Source of the DNA: Spirochaetales bacterium
Lineage (GTDB): Bacteria; Spirochaetota; Spirochaetia; DSM-2461
NCBI GenBank assembly: GCA_022360655.1
Contig: JAKSCK010000060.1
Span: forward strand, 83,596 to 147,595
DNA: 64,000 nucleotides
Direction of reading: 5' to 3'
A model generated the notes under the pieces. It worked only from the letters and a program-made list of their open reading frames with translations, had not been told where the DNA came from and made no database searches. Positions 37,585 to 45,672 of this stretch are shown here, one piece after another. Every line of letters begins with the position of its first letter. Position 1 is the first letter of the stretch. The position numbers and the translations under genes are program-made.

Positions 37585-38268
37585 ATGGGTATCATTAGTG
37601 ACTTTCAACGCATCACAATTGCAGAATTACGAAAGGAAACCATCGAACTATTACAAAAAGCTTATGCGGATGGACGCATTGGCGTTGACACTCTTGAGAG
37701 ACGTCTTGAAGAAGCCACAAAAGCTCAGGAGAAAGACAGCCTTGTCACCCTCGTGGCCGATATCCCCACAGATGAAGATGACACGTATCGATCTGAACCA
37801 AAAGAAGAATCTCCTTGGCTCACAAATCCTGGGCGTCCGGAAAATCGTTCTGTGTATTTTGCCATGCTTGGTGGAACAGACATCAAAGGTGCATGGAAAC
37901 CTGCCCATGAGATTCAATGCTACTCCATTCTTGGTGGCATTGATTTAGATTTCCGAGATGCTCTATTTCCTAAGAATGGCGATATCACAGTGAAGTTTGG
38001 CTGTTTGATGGGAGGAGTGGATATTGTGGTTCCCCCAGGGGTGAATGTGCATGTTCAGGGCTTTCCTCTTTTGGGAGGGATTGATGATAAGGCTGGTGCA
38101 GGTGAAGAAGGCGCTCCAACAATCCACCTCAAAGGAATGGTTGTTCTTGGTGGACTTGATGTGAAGCGCCGGGATCCAAAACGGCTCAAAAATGGGGAAA
38201 CCTGGACAGAGCGTCTCAGCAAACGTGCCCGAAAAAAACAGCGTCGGAACGAGCGTCGAGGTCGCTAA
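37585..38268 (+). CDS. DUF1707/LiaF-like domain protein
   Basis: 227 residues. The first about 60 look like DUF1707 (SHOCT-like: ELRKETIELLQKAYADGRIGVDTLERRLEEA). Residues about 90-205 resemble the C-terminal beta-helical domain of LiaF-type cell-envelope stress proteins, with repeated LGG turns (MLGGTDIKGA, ILGGIDLDFRD, MGGVDIVVPPGV, LLGGIDDK, VLGGLDVKRR). There is no membrane helix, unlike classical LiaF. The last 20 residues are strongly basic. Role unknown; LiaF relatives take part in envelope-stress signalling in Gram-positives. Confidence 0.8.
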   Translation: MGIISDFQRITIAELRKETIELLQKAYADGRIGVDTLERRLEEATKAQEKDSLVTLVADIPTDEDDTYRSEPKEESPWLTNPGRPENRSVYFAMLGGTDIKGAWKPAHEIQCYSILGGIDLDFRDALFPKNGDITVKFGCLMGGVDIVVPPGVNVHVQGFPLLGGIDDKAGAGEEGAPTIHLKGMVVLGGLDVKRRDPKRLKNGETWTERLSKRARKKQRRNERRGR

Positions 38269-38272
38269 GAAA

Positions 38273-38728
38273 TCAGGAATTAGGGAGATTCAGAGAGGAG
38301 GCAATGATTTGTGCCATGCTCTCATCTCCCTCTTGTGCCAGCTGAACAGGGGTGATTCCCTTCTTGTCTTCGGAATAAGGCGAAGCCCCTGCGGCTAATA
38401 GCATGGCAACAAGATCTGGATTCATGGATAAGACACCATAATGCAATGCCGTACGCCCTTCTTTGTCAGGAAGATCAATGGCAGCATCAGCATTCAATAG
38501 AGCGGCAACAGCCATGAGATCTCCTGCAATGGATGCAAGATGAAGTGGGGTTTGTCCTTTTTTATCTGTAGCATCAAGATTGGCTTCTTCTTGAGCAACA
38601 AGGGTGACCAAAGCGCTCGAATCCCCTTCAATAACGGCCTCATGCAACGTGTCATCAGTTGTAGCACAGGAAGAAAGTCCCGCAATGAGACAGATGCTTA
38701 ACATCAGAGGGCTCAACTTTTCAACCAT
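38273..38728 (-). CDS. Ankyrin-repeat lipoprotein
   Basis: 151 residues from the ATG at 38728, selected by AAGGAGG at 6 bases. The signal peptide ends in a lipobox (IAGLSSC), so it is a lipoprotein. Three to four ankyrin repeats follow (KGQTPLHLASIAGD, EGRTALHYGVLSMN, KGITPVQLAQEGD). It is likely a periplasmic binding protein for another protein. It is convergent with the LiaF-like gene (4-base gap) and lies 26 bases after the serine protease gene on the same strand. Confidence 0.85.
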   Translation of the reverse strand: MVEKLSPLMLSICLIAGLSSCATTDDTLHEAVIEGDSSALVTLVAQEEANLDATDKKGQTPLHLASIAGDLMAVAALLNADAAIDLPDKEGRTALHYGVLSMNPDLVAMLLAAGASPYSEDKKGITPVQLAQEGDESMAQIIASSLNLPNS

Positions 38729-38754
38729 GTACATCCTCCTTGGCTGTGTGTCCA

Positions 38755-40206
38755 TTATTCACAGTCCATGAAATCGCGCCAGTCCCTTGGAATTCTGTCC
38801 ACAGGAACAAAGTAGCTCAATTGAGCCGAGTCCTGGCTCACCACAAAGGTGGGAAAACCGAGTAGCTTCCCTTGCTCATCACTCACTGCCCCGCCAGAAC
38901 TTCCTCCTGAGATTTCAGCATCTGTTTTCCATATCATGCCATCACTGGTGAGTTCACCACCAGAAAGAATTCCCGATGTGATGGTGAAATGAGAACGAGA
39001 GAGTCCTGATCCCATCCAAGGGAATCCAAACATTTGAAGAGGGTCCCCAAGATGAAACGAATGAGAAAAATCGATGGGCCAATAAAAAAACCGGTAATCA
39101 GAAGGTAGGGGGCGTCCCCATCGATCTCCAGTGATTTGCAATAGTGCCAAATCATCTTGACGAGAAATCTGCTCCACTTTAGCTGTAAACAACTCAACGG
39201 GTTCCTCATAAGGAGAAAGAGAGAGCGCTACAATCAAGGAGTCCACAATCTGAGAGGAGGAATTGAACGCGACATGGGCATTGGTGACAATACTTCCCTT
39301 GGAGCTCACAAAACATCCAGAACCAATTCCAGCCTCACTAATGAGCTGAACTGTGGATAAACGAATCTTTTCATATCCTTCTGGGTACTCGGGAAGAATA
39401 GGAGGTTGTGGATACTCTGAAGGAACCGCATTTCCTTCAAAGAGCGCAAGGCGGACAGGGATGGATCGTCCTTGATTGGTATTTTCCATCACCGTCAGAA
39501 AATAGGATGATTCTTGCAATTCATCTGGAAACACAAGAAGAGATTCCCGGCCAAGCAGACTTTCCGAAATCACCTGATATCCCTCTCTTTCTGGTGCAGG
39601 ATGAGATCTGGAAAGAAATAAGTCCACATCACCTGGAGTATCAAGAACATCAATTCGAAATCCTTCAATGGAAGGTGGTGGATCAATCTGAAAGACACGG
39701 GTATGAAGATTCTCCGAATCTAAGGTGATGTTCTGTATCTCCTGAAAATGCAACGGCTCAGCCTGAAGTCCATCAACCCAATCCATTTTCAACTGATAAT
39801 AAATGCTGCTTTGTTTCCGCCCATTTCTCCGGGGTGCTTGGGAAAAGGCATAACGAACATCAAGGACATACCGTCCAGCCGGCATTTGATTTTCGAGAGT
39901 TTTACAAAGACGGAGCTTTTCATTCCATTCATCCGATTCAAATCGAAATTCAAGAGGATTTTCTTCATTGCTGCTTTCTGGTCGAAGTATCAAATCAAGA
40001 TCCGCTTCTGCTTGAAATAATTCAATGGATAAAGTGCTGATGGTCACAGGAAGTTGAAACCGATATGAGCGAATGCCTTCTCCCTGTGGATACAGTTGGC
40101 CTTCCACAAGAACTCCTGGTTCCAGCTCGGTTATAGAAGGATTCTTGGCCTGTAATGACAAAAGAGGAAGAATCAAAAGAACAATAGACCAGCAGAGTTG
40201 TCGCAT
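38755..40206 (-). CDS. Secreted trypsin-like serine protease
   Basis: 483 residues from the ATG at 40206 (GGAGAG ribosome site). Signal peptide MRQLCWSIVLLILPLLSLQA. The N-terminal about 270 residues look like two beta-sandwich (pre-peptidase-like) domains. The C-terminal trypsin fold has the catalytic triad: His in SIVTNAHVAF, Asp in RQDDLALLQI and Ser in GGSSGGAV. No PDZ domain is seen, unlike HtrA. It overlaps the pabC-like gene by one base (TGATG), so the two are translationally coupled although no functional link is obvious. Confidence 0.87.
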   Translation of the reverse strand: MRQLCWSIVLLILPLLSLQAKNPSITELEPGVLVEGQLYPQGEGIRSYRFQLPVTISTLSIELFQAEADLDLILRPESSNEENPLEFRFESDEWNEKLRLCKTLENQMPAGRYVLDVRYAFSQAPRRNGRKQSSIYYQLKMDWVDGLQAEPLHFQEIQNITLDSENLHTRVFQIDPPPSIEGFRIDVLDTPGDVDLFLSRSHPAPEREGYQVISESLLGRESLLVFPDELQESSYFLTVMENTNQGRSIPVRLALFEGNAVPSEYPQPPILPEYPEGYEKIRLSTVQLISEAGIGSGCFVSSKGSIVTNAHVAFNSSSQIVDSLIVALSLSPYEEPVELFTAKVEQISRQDDLALLQITGDRWGRPLPSDYRFFYWPIDFSHSFHLGDPLQMFGFPWMGSGLSRSHFTITSGILSGGELTSDGMIWKTDAEISGGSSGGAVSDEQGKLLGFPTFVVSQDSAQLSYFVPVDRIPRDWRDFMDCE

Positions 40207-40817
40207 CACAATTCTCTCCGACTCAAAGATTGAGGCCATGGCATCACAATTTCTCCCAGTGGAAGCATAGCATTGACGGGTGAGCATAGAGAAAAATCAG
40301 AGAGATCTTCAACACGAATTTCTTTACAGCGCAATTGATGCGCATCAATCAACGCTTCTCGACGTGTTCCTTTGAGCATAGGATGAAGCGGAGTCACCCA
40401 TTCCTGCCCATCAAAAAACGCCACATTGGCCCGGGTAAAATCCTTAATGAATCCACCAGAATGAAGAAGAACTGTGTCACAGTCCAAAAATCGTCCTTGA
40501 TTCTCTTTTTTTTCAAGCCAGGATCTTTGGAGGAATTTATGGGCATATTGATTCCCCTGCATAGGAAGTAAGGCCACTTTTTGGTAGGCTGCGGCTGTGT
40601 ATGATGCGGCCTCTACATTTTGGATTTCAGAAGAATAAATCACACGGATTTTCCAGCGCCCCGTCCCCAACTCAATCTGAGATAAGGCCTCTTCAAGTTC
40701 TCCAGAACAATCCCGTCCCCATAGCATATGCGAGGATGCTGCCATACGACGTGCATGATAGGACAAGGCCTGGACCTGGCCATCCAAAGCACAAAGTGAT
40801 TCAACCAAAAGGTGCAT
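40206..40817 (-). CDS. pabC: Class IV aminotransferase, aminodeoxychorismate-lyase-like
   Basis: 203 residues from the ATG at 40817 (GGAGG, 9-base spacing). The PLP-binding Lys is in AHKFLQRSW, matching the K-x-L-x-R signature of 4-amino-4-deoxychorismate lyase, and LLHSGGFIKDFTRANVAFF follows. It is shorter than typical (about 270), missing part of the N-terminal domain. It overlaps pabB by 17 bases, which supports a role in 4-aminobenzoate synthesis for folate. Confidence 0.82.
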   Translation of the reverse strand: MHLLVESLCALDGQVQALSYHARRMAASSHMLWGRDCSGELEEALSQIELGTGRWKIRVIYSSEIQNVEAASYTAAAYQKVALLPMQGNQYAHKFLQRSWLEKKENQGRFLDCDTVLLHSGGFIKDFTRANVAFFDGQEWVTPLHPMLKGTRREALIDAHQLRCKEIRVEDLSDFSLCSPVNAMLPLGEIVMPWPQSLSRREL

Positions 40818-41793
40818 AAACTTTGGCCTCCAACTCTTCATATTCTGCAACAGGATCACTGTAAATGGTGATGCCGCCACCACTCTTGTAAATACTTCTT
40901 CCAGAGGAGCTTTGTTCTAGAAATCGTATCATCACAGCACTATCAACACGATGTCCATCAAAACATCCAAACACGCCTGTGTACCAGCCCCTATCATAGA
41001 TTTCCGCCTCTCGAATCAACTCGACTGTTCGCTTCTTGGGAGCTCCTGTCACGGAACCTGCTGGTGTGAGAGCCCGAAAGATTTGCCCTAGTTGAGCTGG
41101 CCAATTCTGGTTGAGATGTCCCCGAACCTCAGAACTGACTTGGAGCAACGTTTTTCCTTGGCTGTGGACCTGAGTCAAAAAACGGTACTGGGGGACATGA
41201 ACCCCCTTTGCAATACGCCCTAAATCATTACGGAGCAGATCCACTATGGTGACATGCTCCGCTTGTTCTTTCTCATCAGAAAGTATCTTCTCCGACGCAT
41301 GAGGAACCGAAGCATCAATGGTGCCCTTCATGGGGAAAGTGGCAATCTCACCATTTTTTGAGATGGAAACAAAACGTTCTGGTGAAAACACAGCAAAATG
41401 CCCTGCTGCATAAAGACGAAAAGACGCATTCGCTGCCTGAGCCATCTCCCTCACAGACAAATTGGTATTCACAAAAGATGGAAATGTGAGATTGGCCAGC
41501 CAACAGTCTCCAGCCCGTTGAGCCCGATTTACACGGGAAAATGCCGTTTTATAATTCTGGAAAGACGGAATTGTGACCTCAAATTGTACTTGGGCAGGTG
41601 GAGCGATTCGTTCAAGATTTCCCATGCCATTTAAATCCCAGTAAAACCCCTGCGCTTGTGCTTCCGCACATGGAAGAACAATCCATTGCTCTGCCCACGC
41701 ATTGGCCATGAAAAAAAAGGGGATGTTTTCTGCGCCTAATGCATCCATTTTGGCACAGGCCGCATCGGGAGGGAGCAGTAAGTCCTGGAACAT
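40801..41793 (-). CDS. pabB: Aminodeoxychorismate synthase component I
   Basis: About 330 residues from the ATG at 41793; an ATG at 41832 would add 13 residues, and neither has a good ribosome site. The chorismate-binding domain is complete: FPMKGTIDA, DLLRNDLGRIA, LTPAGSVTGAPKKRT and YTGVFGCFDG. This is the short PabB form with a reduced N-terminal region. It makes aminodeoxychorismate from chorismate and ammonia or glutamine; no pabA is nearby. It faces the aminopeptidase gene across about 95 bases. Confidence 0.9.
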   Translation of the reverse strand: MFQDLLLPPDAACAKMDALGAENIPFFFMANAWAEQWIVLPCAEAQAQGFYWDLNGMGNLERIAPPAQVQFEVTIPSFQNYKTAFSRVNRAQRAGDCWLANLTFPSFVNTNLSVREMAQAANASFRLYAAGHFAVFSPERFVSISKNGEIATFPMKGTIDASVPHASEKILSDEKEQAEHVTIVDLLRNDLGRIAKGVHVPQYRFLTQVHSQGKTLLQVSSEVRGHLNQNWPAQLGQIFRALTPAGSVTGAPKKRTVELIREAEIYDRGWYTGVFGCFDGHRVDSAVMIRFLEQSSSGRSIYKSGGGITIYSDPVAEYEELEAKVYAPFG

Positions 41794-41888
41794 CGGTCTA
41801 TAGTACGCAGATGTCCCTGGGAGGGATAGCACTTCACTCCAAGAATTCCCTTGGACAGTTCTGCGGAATGAGGGATAGAATCCCTTCT

Positions 41889-43121
41889 ATGACATCCTTA
41901 GAAAAAGAATACGAACAATACGCCGAACTTCTCATTCAATCCGGCATCAACCTTCCCCAAGGTGGGAATCTCCTCATTCATTGCAAACCGGAGAGTTTTG
42001 ATTTTGCACGAATTTGTGCCAAGAAAGCCTATGAATTGGGTGCCCATATGGTGGAATTCCAAATCAAAGATATGTCCCTCATCAAAGCCAGATTGCAGGC
42101 CCAATCAGGGAATGAAGAGGCTTTGGGGGCCCATCCAGATTGGTTAGATTCTTGGCAGAAAGCCATGATTGATCAGAATTGGAGCTTCTTAGCTCTCCCA
42201 AGTTTTGAAGACTTAGGTCTTATGGCCGATGCCAATCAACAAGATTTAGCCCTTTTTAGCCGCTTGCAACAATCGGCGATGGAACAATTCCACAACGACA
42301 TCAGCACCCACAACATGAGTTGGTGTGTTGGAGCTGTACCAGGCCCCCGCTGGGCGGAAGCTGTTCTTGGGTCAGGAGCCACCACTGAAGAACTTTGGGA
42401 GGTACTCAAACCCATCTTACTCCTCAATAAAGAGAATCCGGTCCAAGCTTGGAGAGAGAAAGCCGATGCACTCGTGGAACGAGGCAAGAAATTGGATGCC
42501 CTGTCCCTGGACTCCCTCCGTTTTGAGGATGAAGGCACCAATCTCACTGTGGGATTGAATCCGGGTTCTCTTTGGAAGGGTGGACCAGAAGAGGCACGAG
42601 GACGGAGAACCATGCCCAACATTCCAACAGAAGAGGTCTTCACCACACCTCATCGAATGCGTTGTGATGGAACAGCGCGCGTTACTCGTCCTGTGGAAAT
42701 TCGTGGCACCATGACTAAGGGAGTCACACTCACATTTAAAGATGGGCTGGTGGTGGATTTTGATGCACAAGAAGGCCGAGAAGCCCTTGCAGGATACCTC
42801 GACACGGATGCAGGGGCCAAACGCCTTGGGGAAGTGGCTCTGGTTGGAGCCGATTCCCCCATAGCTAAAAGCGGTTATTTATTCAGCTCCATTCTTTATG
42901 ATGAAAATGCAGCCTGTCATATTGCCCTTGGATCAGGGTATCCCACCTGCATTGAAGGCTATGAGGACTTCAAGACTGAAGAGGACTCTCAAGCAGCCGG
43001 ATGCAACACCTCCATTGTGCACACAGATTTTATGATTGGTTCCCCCACCATGACGGTCACGGGCATTGATCAGATGGGAAAAGAAATTCCCATTATGGAA
43101 CAAGGAAAGTTTGTCATCTAA
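41889..43121 (+). CDS. M29-family aminopeptidase (AmpS/T-like)
   Basis: 410 residues from the ATG at 41889, the standard family length; the frame is open 50 codons further upstream into pabB. M29 features: the metal ligand Glu/His region TVGLNPGSLWKGG followed by NIPTEEVFTTPHRMRCDG (conserved NIPTEEVFT-P), then LGSGYPTCIEG and the C-terminal HTDFMIGSPTMTVTG. These two-zinc exopeptidases cleave N-terminal residues from peptides in the cytoplasm. Confidence 0.92.
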   Translation: MTSLEKEYEQYAELLIQSGINLPQGGNLLIHCKPESFDFARICAKKAYELGAHMVEFQIKDMSLIKARLQAQSGNEEALGAHPDWLDSWQKAMIDQNWSFLALPSFEDLGLMADANQQDLALFSRLQQSAMEQFHNDISTHNMSWCVGAVPGPRWAEAVLGSGATTEELWEVLKPILLLNKENPVQAWREKADALVERGKKLDALSLDSLRFEDEGTNLTVGLNPGSLWKGGPEEARGRRTMPNIPTEEVFTTPHRMRCDGTARVTRPVEIRGTMTKGVTLTFKDGLVVDFDAQEGREALAGYLDTDAGAKRLGEVALVGADSPIAKSGYLFSSILYDENAACHIALGSGYPTCIEGYEDFKTEEDSQAAGCNTSIVHTDFMIGSPTMTVTGIDQMGKEIPIMEQGKFVI

Positions 43122-43131
43122 TCCTATAAAA

Positions 43132-43149
43132 CCCCGCCGAGAGGCGGGG
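43132..43149. terminator. CGACCCC-type hairpin between convergent genes
   Basis: CCCCGCC and GGCGGGG pair around GAGA. On the minus strand it reads TCGACCCCGCC...GGCGGGGTTTTAT, which ends in a T-run and so suits the MATE gene; it also follows the + strand aminopeptidase gene by 10 bases. Confidence 0.7.
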
Positions 43150-43163
43150 TCGACCTCAACCAT

Positions 43164-44534
43164 TCACCCCCTCACAGACTTCTGTGTTTTTCCAAGACGC
43201 AGGATTTCCACGAAAAACCAGGTTGCCGTGATGAAAAAGGCAAGGGCATCCGAAAGTGGAAAGCACAAGAGAAGACCATTCAGTCCCCAAAGAGGTGGCA
43301 GAATGAGTAGGGCAGGAATCAAGATTAAGAATTGTCGCGAAATGTTCAGTATCAGACTGGGAACAGATTTTCCCACCACTTGAAAATAGGTTCCTCCAAT
43401 CACCTGCACCCCCACAAGGGGAAAGGCCAAAATGGCCAAACGCAGAACATGTTCTCCCGTTTCAATGAGCAAGAAATCTTTTGTAAAAATTCCCAGAAAG
43501 AAACGAGGAGCGAGAAACAGCAACAGAAACCCCATTGTGGTGTAACTTGTTGCGTAGAGTGTGGCCAACCAGACCGTTTTTTTGACTCGATGATACAGAC
43601 GCGCTCCATAATTGAATCCGGCGATGGGCTGAAAGCCCTGAACGGTTCCAAAGAGGGGCATGAAAAGAAACATCATGAGACGATTCACCACACCATAGGC
43701 GGAGATGTAAACATCTCCACCATACAAACCCAGCAAATTATTCACCATGATGGTAACAAAACTCTGCCCCGATTGACGGACAAGCGAGGGCAACCCAAGT
43801 AATGAGATTTCCTTGATGACGGCTCTTTGGGGTTGAAGATGGTGAAGCTGGATTTGTACCTCAGCCCTTCCCTTTCGATAAAAACTCAACGCATACAAGA
43901 AGGAAGCAAACTGCCCTAAGATGGTGGCCCAGGCGGCTCCTGCCACCCCCATGTCCAACACAAAGATAAAAAGAGGATCAAGGAGGATGTTGAGGATGGC
44001 TCCAAGGGCAATGATGTTCATGGAAATTCGCGCTTTTCCCTCAGCGCGAAGCACATTATTGGCAACCATAGCCATCAACAAAAACGGGGAGCCTCCCAGA
44101 ATCACGGTCAAATACTGACGCGCATAAACCTCCAGAACTTCAGACGCGCCAAGGAGTTGCAGCAACGGACGCATAAAACTCAGACCCAATATCAGAATGA
44201 TGATTCCAACCAAAAGGGCTAGCGTCACTGCATTTCCGGCTCCCAAAGAGGCCTTTTCCCGATTTTGGGCCCCAAGAGCTCGAGATATAACGGAAGCAGC
44301 CCCCTGCCCAATGGCCATTCCAAAGGCCATGGCGAGCATTTGAATGGGAAAGGCCAAGGCAAGGCCTCCAATGGCCTCTGTCCCCACTCCTCTTCCAATA
44401 AAAATTGTATCCACAAGGTTGTACAACCCGTTCACAATCATGGCAACAGTGGCTGGAAGAGAAAGACGAACAAGCAGTCGTCCAATGGGATCGGATCCTA
44501 AAGATTGAGATTGATTTTGGGAATCGCTAGGCAT
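43164..44534 (-). CDS. MATE-family multidrug/Na+ antiporter
   Basis: 456 residues with twelve predicted membrane helices in two MatE repeats. Typical stretches: MIVNGLYNLVDTIFIGRGVG at the first helix pair, QGAASVISRALGA, and QGFQPIAGFNYGA in the second half. These export drugs or metabolites using Na+ or H+ gradients. A good AAGGAG ribosome site precedes the ATG. Confidence 0.93.
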   Translation of the reverse strand: MPSDSQNQSQSLGSDPIGRLLVRLSLPATVAMIVNGLYNLVDTIFIGRGVGTEAIGGLALAFPIQMLAMAFGMAIGQGAASVISRALGAQNREKASLGAGNAVTLALLVGIIILILGLSFMRPLLQLLGASEVLEVYARQYLTVILGGSPFLLMAMVANNVLRAEGKARISMNIIALGAILNILLDPLFIFVLDMGVAGAAWATILGQFASFLYALSFYRKGRAEVQIQLHHLQPQRAVIKEISLLGLPSLVRQSGQSFVTIMVNNLLGLYGGDVYISAYGVVNRLMMFLFMPLFGTVQGFQPIAGFNYGARLYHRVKKTVWLATLYATSYTTMGFLLLFLAPRFFLGIFTKDFLLIETGEHVLRLAILAFPLVGVQVIGGTYFQVVGKSVPSLILNISRQFLILIPALLILPPLWGLNGLLLCFPLSDALAFFITATWFFVEILRLGKTQKSVRG

Positions 44535-44845
44535 GGGGGCTCCTTATAGGGCCGATTCTACCTAGGCTTCCAGAATTATGCATGAGGAAAGAAGACTGAG
44601 AACAAAACTCTTGGTGCATCACCCATTGTTGCATAAATTCAAAGAAGGAGAACACAAATCTTTGATACTGTTCTTGCCCCTTCATAAAGAAACAACAATA
44701 ATCTATAAACCATTTCATCAGAAGGAATAATATTTTTATCTTATTTAATCATAAATAATTAAAGTCAAAAATATCTCCGATGCTATGGATGATTTCTTCC
44801 GAGATCTTTGTATACTAGAAAACAGTTCCAACCCGTGAGGTTTCA
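44535..44845. other. 311-base divergent intergenic region
   Basis: Between the MATE gene and the MBL-fold hydrolase gene. The right half is strongly AT-rich. A TATACT at about 44812 on the plus strand could be a -10 for the hydrolase gene; I see no matching -35. No RNA gene or repeat is seen. Confidence 0.35.
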
Positions 44846-45670
44846 ATGACAATCACTGTACTCACAGAAAATACTCCCCATCCTCAGAACAAGAATCTTC
44901 AATCAGCCCACGGTTTAGCTCTTGCCATCCAAACAAAGAAGACCTCCTTGCTCTATGATGTGGGTCCATCTGGGACACTCCAAAACAATGCTTCAGAGTT
45001 GAAGATTCCCCTCGATTCTATTGAAGCGGCCATACTGTCCCATGGACATGATGATCATGCTGGGGATTTAGAACATTTTGGACTCATCAATAAATGTGCC
45101 ACCATCTATATGGGGAAAGGGGCCACTGCAGAACGCTGGAGCATAAAAAGCGGCAGTCCCAGATCAATCGGCATCCCTTCATTGCACAAGACTGTGAGCA
45201 CAAGAATGGTCACCGTTTTTGAGGACTTAAAAGCTCCGAATTTCACCATCCTCACAGCCGCTCCTGGCCAACAATCTCGCCCAGCAGGGAATCAGACTCT
45301 CCTTATGGGAGCCCAAGGAAATCGAATGCCAGATGAGTTCTTGGATGAGCTCACTTTGGTTTTAGAGGGGGAACAGGGACTTGTTGTGCTCACAGGTTGT
45401 TCTCATCGGGGCATCTTAAACATCATTGATCAAGTTCAGAGCTACTTCTCCTCAAAAAAGGTGTCCATGGTGGTGGGAGGTTTTCATCTTCGTGATGGGG
45501 AAGACCATCCAGAAAAAATGCAACATATAGCACAGGAATTGGCTCAAAAACTTCCTTTGGCTCAAATCTATGGAGGCCATTGCACTGGAGAAGAAGGGAA
45601 AAAGGCCCTTCATCAAGCCTTCAGAAACCGGTTCACTCCGCTCCATGTAGGACAGGTGATAGAAACATAG
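44846..45670 (+). CDS. Metallo-beta-lactamase-fold hydrolase
   Basis: 274 residues. The zinc motif HxHxDH is SHGHDDHAGD (about residues 69-76); TGCSHRGI and VVGGFHLRDG with a late GGHCTGE supply the remaining His. This set (SHGHDDH, GCSH, GGFH, GGHC) is typical of the dihydropterin-ribofuranosyl-aminobenzene phosphate synthase-like group, whose bacterial members mostly have unknown substrates. It is convergent with the histidine kinase gene (2-base gap). Confidence 0.85.
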   Translation: MTITVLTENTPHPQNKNLQSAHGLALAIQTKKTSLLYDVGPSGTLQNNASELKIPLDSIEAAILSHGHDDHAGDLEHFGLINKCATIYMGKGATAERWSIKSGSPRSIGIPSLHKTVSTRMVTVFEDLKAPNFTILTAAPGQQSRPAGNQTLLMGAQGNRMPDEFLDELTLVLEGEQGLVVLTGCSHRGILNIIDQVQSYFSSKKVSMVVGGFHLRDGEDHPEKMQHIAQELAQKLPLAQIYGGHCTGEEGKKALHQAFRNRFTPLHVGQVIET

Positions 45671-45672
45671 AT

